Assembly (NCBI GenBank): GCA_041908445.1
Contig: JAYRFK010000014.1
Coordinates: 1 to 64,000 of the forward strand
Length of the DNA: 64,000 nt
Origin: JAEUJM01 sp041908445
Lineage (GTDB): Bacteria > Actinomycetota > Acidimicrobiia > Acidimicrobiales > DATDAH01
Reading direction: 5' to 3'
Positions within the stretch are counted from its first letter, which is position 1. Each line of letters opens with the position of its first letter. Shown in pieces: positions 63,238-64,000 of the stretch. Both the position numbers and the translations under genes were made by a program. A model generated the notes under the pieces. That model made no database searches. It saw nothing but the letters and a program-made list of their open reading frames with translations, and was not told the DNA's origin.

Positions 63238-64000
63238 GCCCGGATCCCGCCGACATCGCCGCCCCCGACGAGCCGCTGGTCGCGCGTCGCACCCTGGTCG
63301 ACCCGGCCCAGCAGGAGGAGTTCGCCCGGCTCGGCTACCTGAAGCTGACCACCATCGACGACGCCGCCGTGGAGCGCCTGCGGGCGATCTTCGCCGAGGT
63401 GTTCCCCGAGGAGCAGCACGGCTTCATCCCGACCTACGCCGTGGCGCCGCCGGACCGCAAGGCGCTCGCCAACGACCTGGTGAAGGAGGTACTGGTCCCC
63501 GTGGTCGGGCCGCTGTTCGACCACCACCGGGCCTTCAACTCCAGCTTCTTGATGAAGTGGCCGGGCGACGACAGCGCGCTCCCGCTGCACCAGGACACCT
63601 GCTACGTGGACGAGCGGGTCTTCCGCTCCGCGGTCGTCTGGGTCGCCCTCGACGACGCCGACGAGGACCTCGACAACGGCCCCCTGCAGGTCATCCCCGG
63701 CAGCCACCGCTTCGACCGCCTGCCCCGCGGCACCCGCACCTGGTGGCCCTACGACGAGTCCGCCGGCTTCGCCGAGGCCCACTGCACGGTGGCGCTGCCG
63801 GTCAAGCGCGGCGACGTGTTGATGATGGACAACGGGCTCATCCACTGCTCGTTCCCGAACCGCTCGGGGTCGCCCCGGCTGGCGGTGGCGGTGTCGATGG
63901 CCCCGGAGGAGGCCGGCCTCATCCACGCGGTGGGCCACGACGACGCCACCGTCACCCTCCACGACGTGGACGAGGACTTCTTCGTCCAGTACTCGCCCTA
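63234..64000 (+). CDS. Phytanoyl-CoA dioxygenase (PhyH) family protein, 3' end cut by window edge
   Basis: About 255 codons are visible, read from GTG 63234, which overlaps the AsnB stop by 4 bases; the frame is still open at 64000. The Fe(II) site is HQD in LPLHQDTCYVDE, the core strands are VVWVALDDADEDLDNGPLQVIPGSH, and the distal His and 2-oxoglutarate-binding Arg are in LIHCSFPNRSGSPRLAV. This is a more canonical PhyH protein than the one at 22777. Only a short tail (DVDEDFFVQYSP) follows before the edge, so little is missing. It probably hydroxylates a glycan component or its lipid, by context. Confidence 0.86.
   Translation, partial: MSPDPADIAAPDEPLVARRTLVDPAQQEEFARLGYLKLTTIDDAAVERLRAIFAEVFPEEQHGFIPTYAVAPPDRKALANDLVKEVLVPVVGPLFDHHRAFNSSFLMKWPGDDSALPLHQDTCYVDERVFRSAVVWVALDDADEDLDNGPLQVIPGSHRFDRLPRGTRTWWPYDESAGFAEAHCTVALPVKRGDVLMMDNGLIHCSFPNRSGSPRLAVAVSMAPEEAGLIHAVGHDDATVTLHDVDEDFFVQYSP

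Overview
The window is one continuous, gene-dense glycan-biosynthesis locus from a very GC-rich bacterium. The strongly GC-biased third codon positions, the many GTG (and one TTG) starts, the 4-base stop/start overlaps and the TANNNT -10 hexamers 6-10 bases before start codons all fit an actinobacterium. An Acidimicrobiia-like lineage is my inference; no rRNA or housekeeping marker is present to prove it. I see 53 protein genes, two of them cut by the window edges. I found no tRNA, rRNA, CRISPR array, IS element or phage gene. No stretch above 300 bases lacks a gene; the largest gaps are under 100 bases.

Layout. 1-8.8 kb: two twitch-type radical SAM proteins, an anchored PQQ-type sugar dehydrogenase, a PIG-L deacetylase (minus), then a plus-strand group of a GT4 glycosyltransferase, a GT2, a DegT aminotransferase and a PglC-like phosphoglycosyl transferase. 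8.7-21.5 kb: short alternating operons with GT4 enzymes (one a double-domain fusion), three methyltransferases, a CapK-like adenylate-forming enzyme, two GT2 enzymes, a nucleotide-sugar epimerase/dehydratase and a GT-B-like protein. 21.5-41.2 kb: one 16-gene minus-strand operon read from a promoter near 41.2 kb: Wzz/BY-kinase, AsnB, Wzy-like polymerase/ligase, NeuB, Wzm, NeuC, NeuA, AsnB, GT, Wzt, GT4, FkbM methyltransferase, GT4, GT2, PhyH dioxygenase, GT-C. 41.3-45.4 kb: a PglF/CapD-type dehydratase, a second DegT aminotransferase and a non-hydrolysing UDP-GlcNAc 2-epimerase. 45.4-64 kb: a plus-strand operon with a methyltransferase, a two-domain MDR/Gfo-Idh oxidoreductase, eleven consecutive paralogous GT4 glycosyltransferases, a third AsnB and a second PhyH dioxygenase that runs off the end.

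How the parts work together (inference from families): dehydratases, epimerases and aminotransferases make amino-sugar nucleotides; NeuC-NeuB-NeuA make a CMP-activated nonulosonic (sialic-like) acid; PglC- and GT2-type enzymes start and extend a lipid-linked chain; the many GT4 enzymes extend it; AsnB, methyltransferases and dioxygenases decorate it; Wzm/Wzt export it, with Wzy and a Wzz-kinase suggesting a second or combined polymerisation route.

The most unusual element is the 12.9-kb tandem array of eleven GT4 paralogs (48.46-61.34 kb), with a twelfth copy at 4.6 kb. Three array members (52.1, 55.4 and 56.6 kb) form a divergent subgroup that has lost the family's signature motifs while staying open and translationally coupled.
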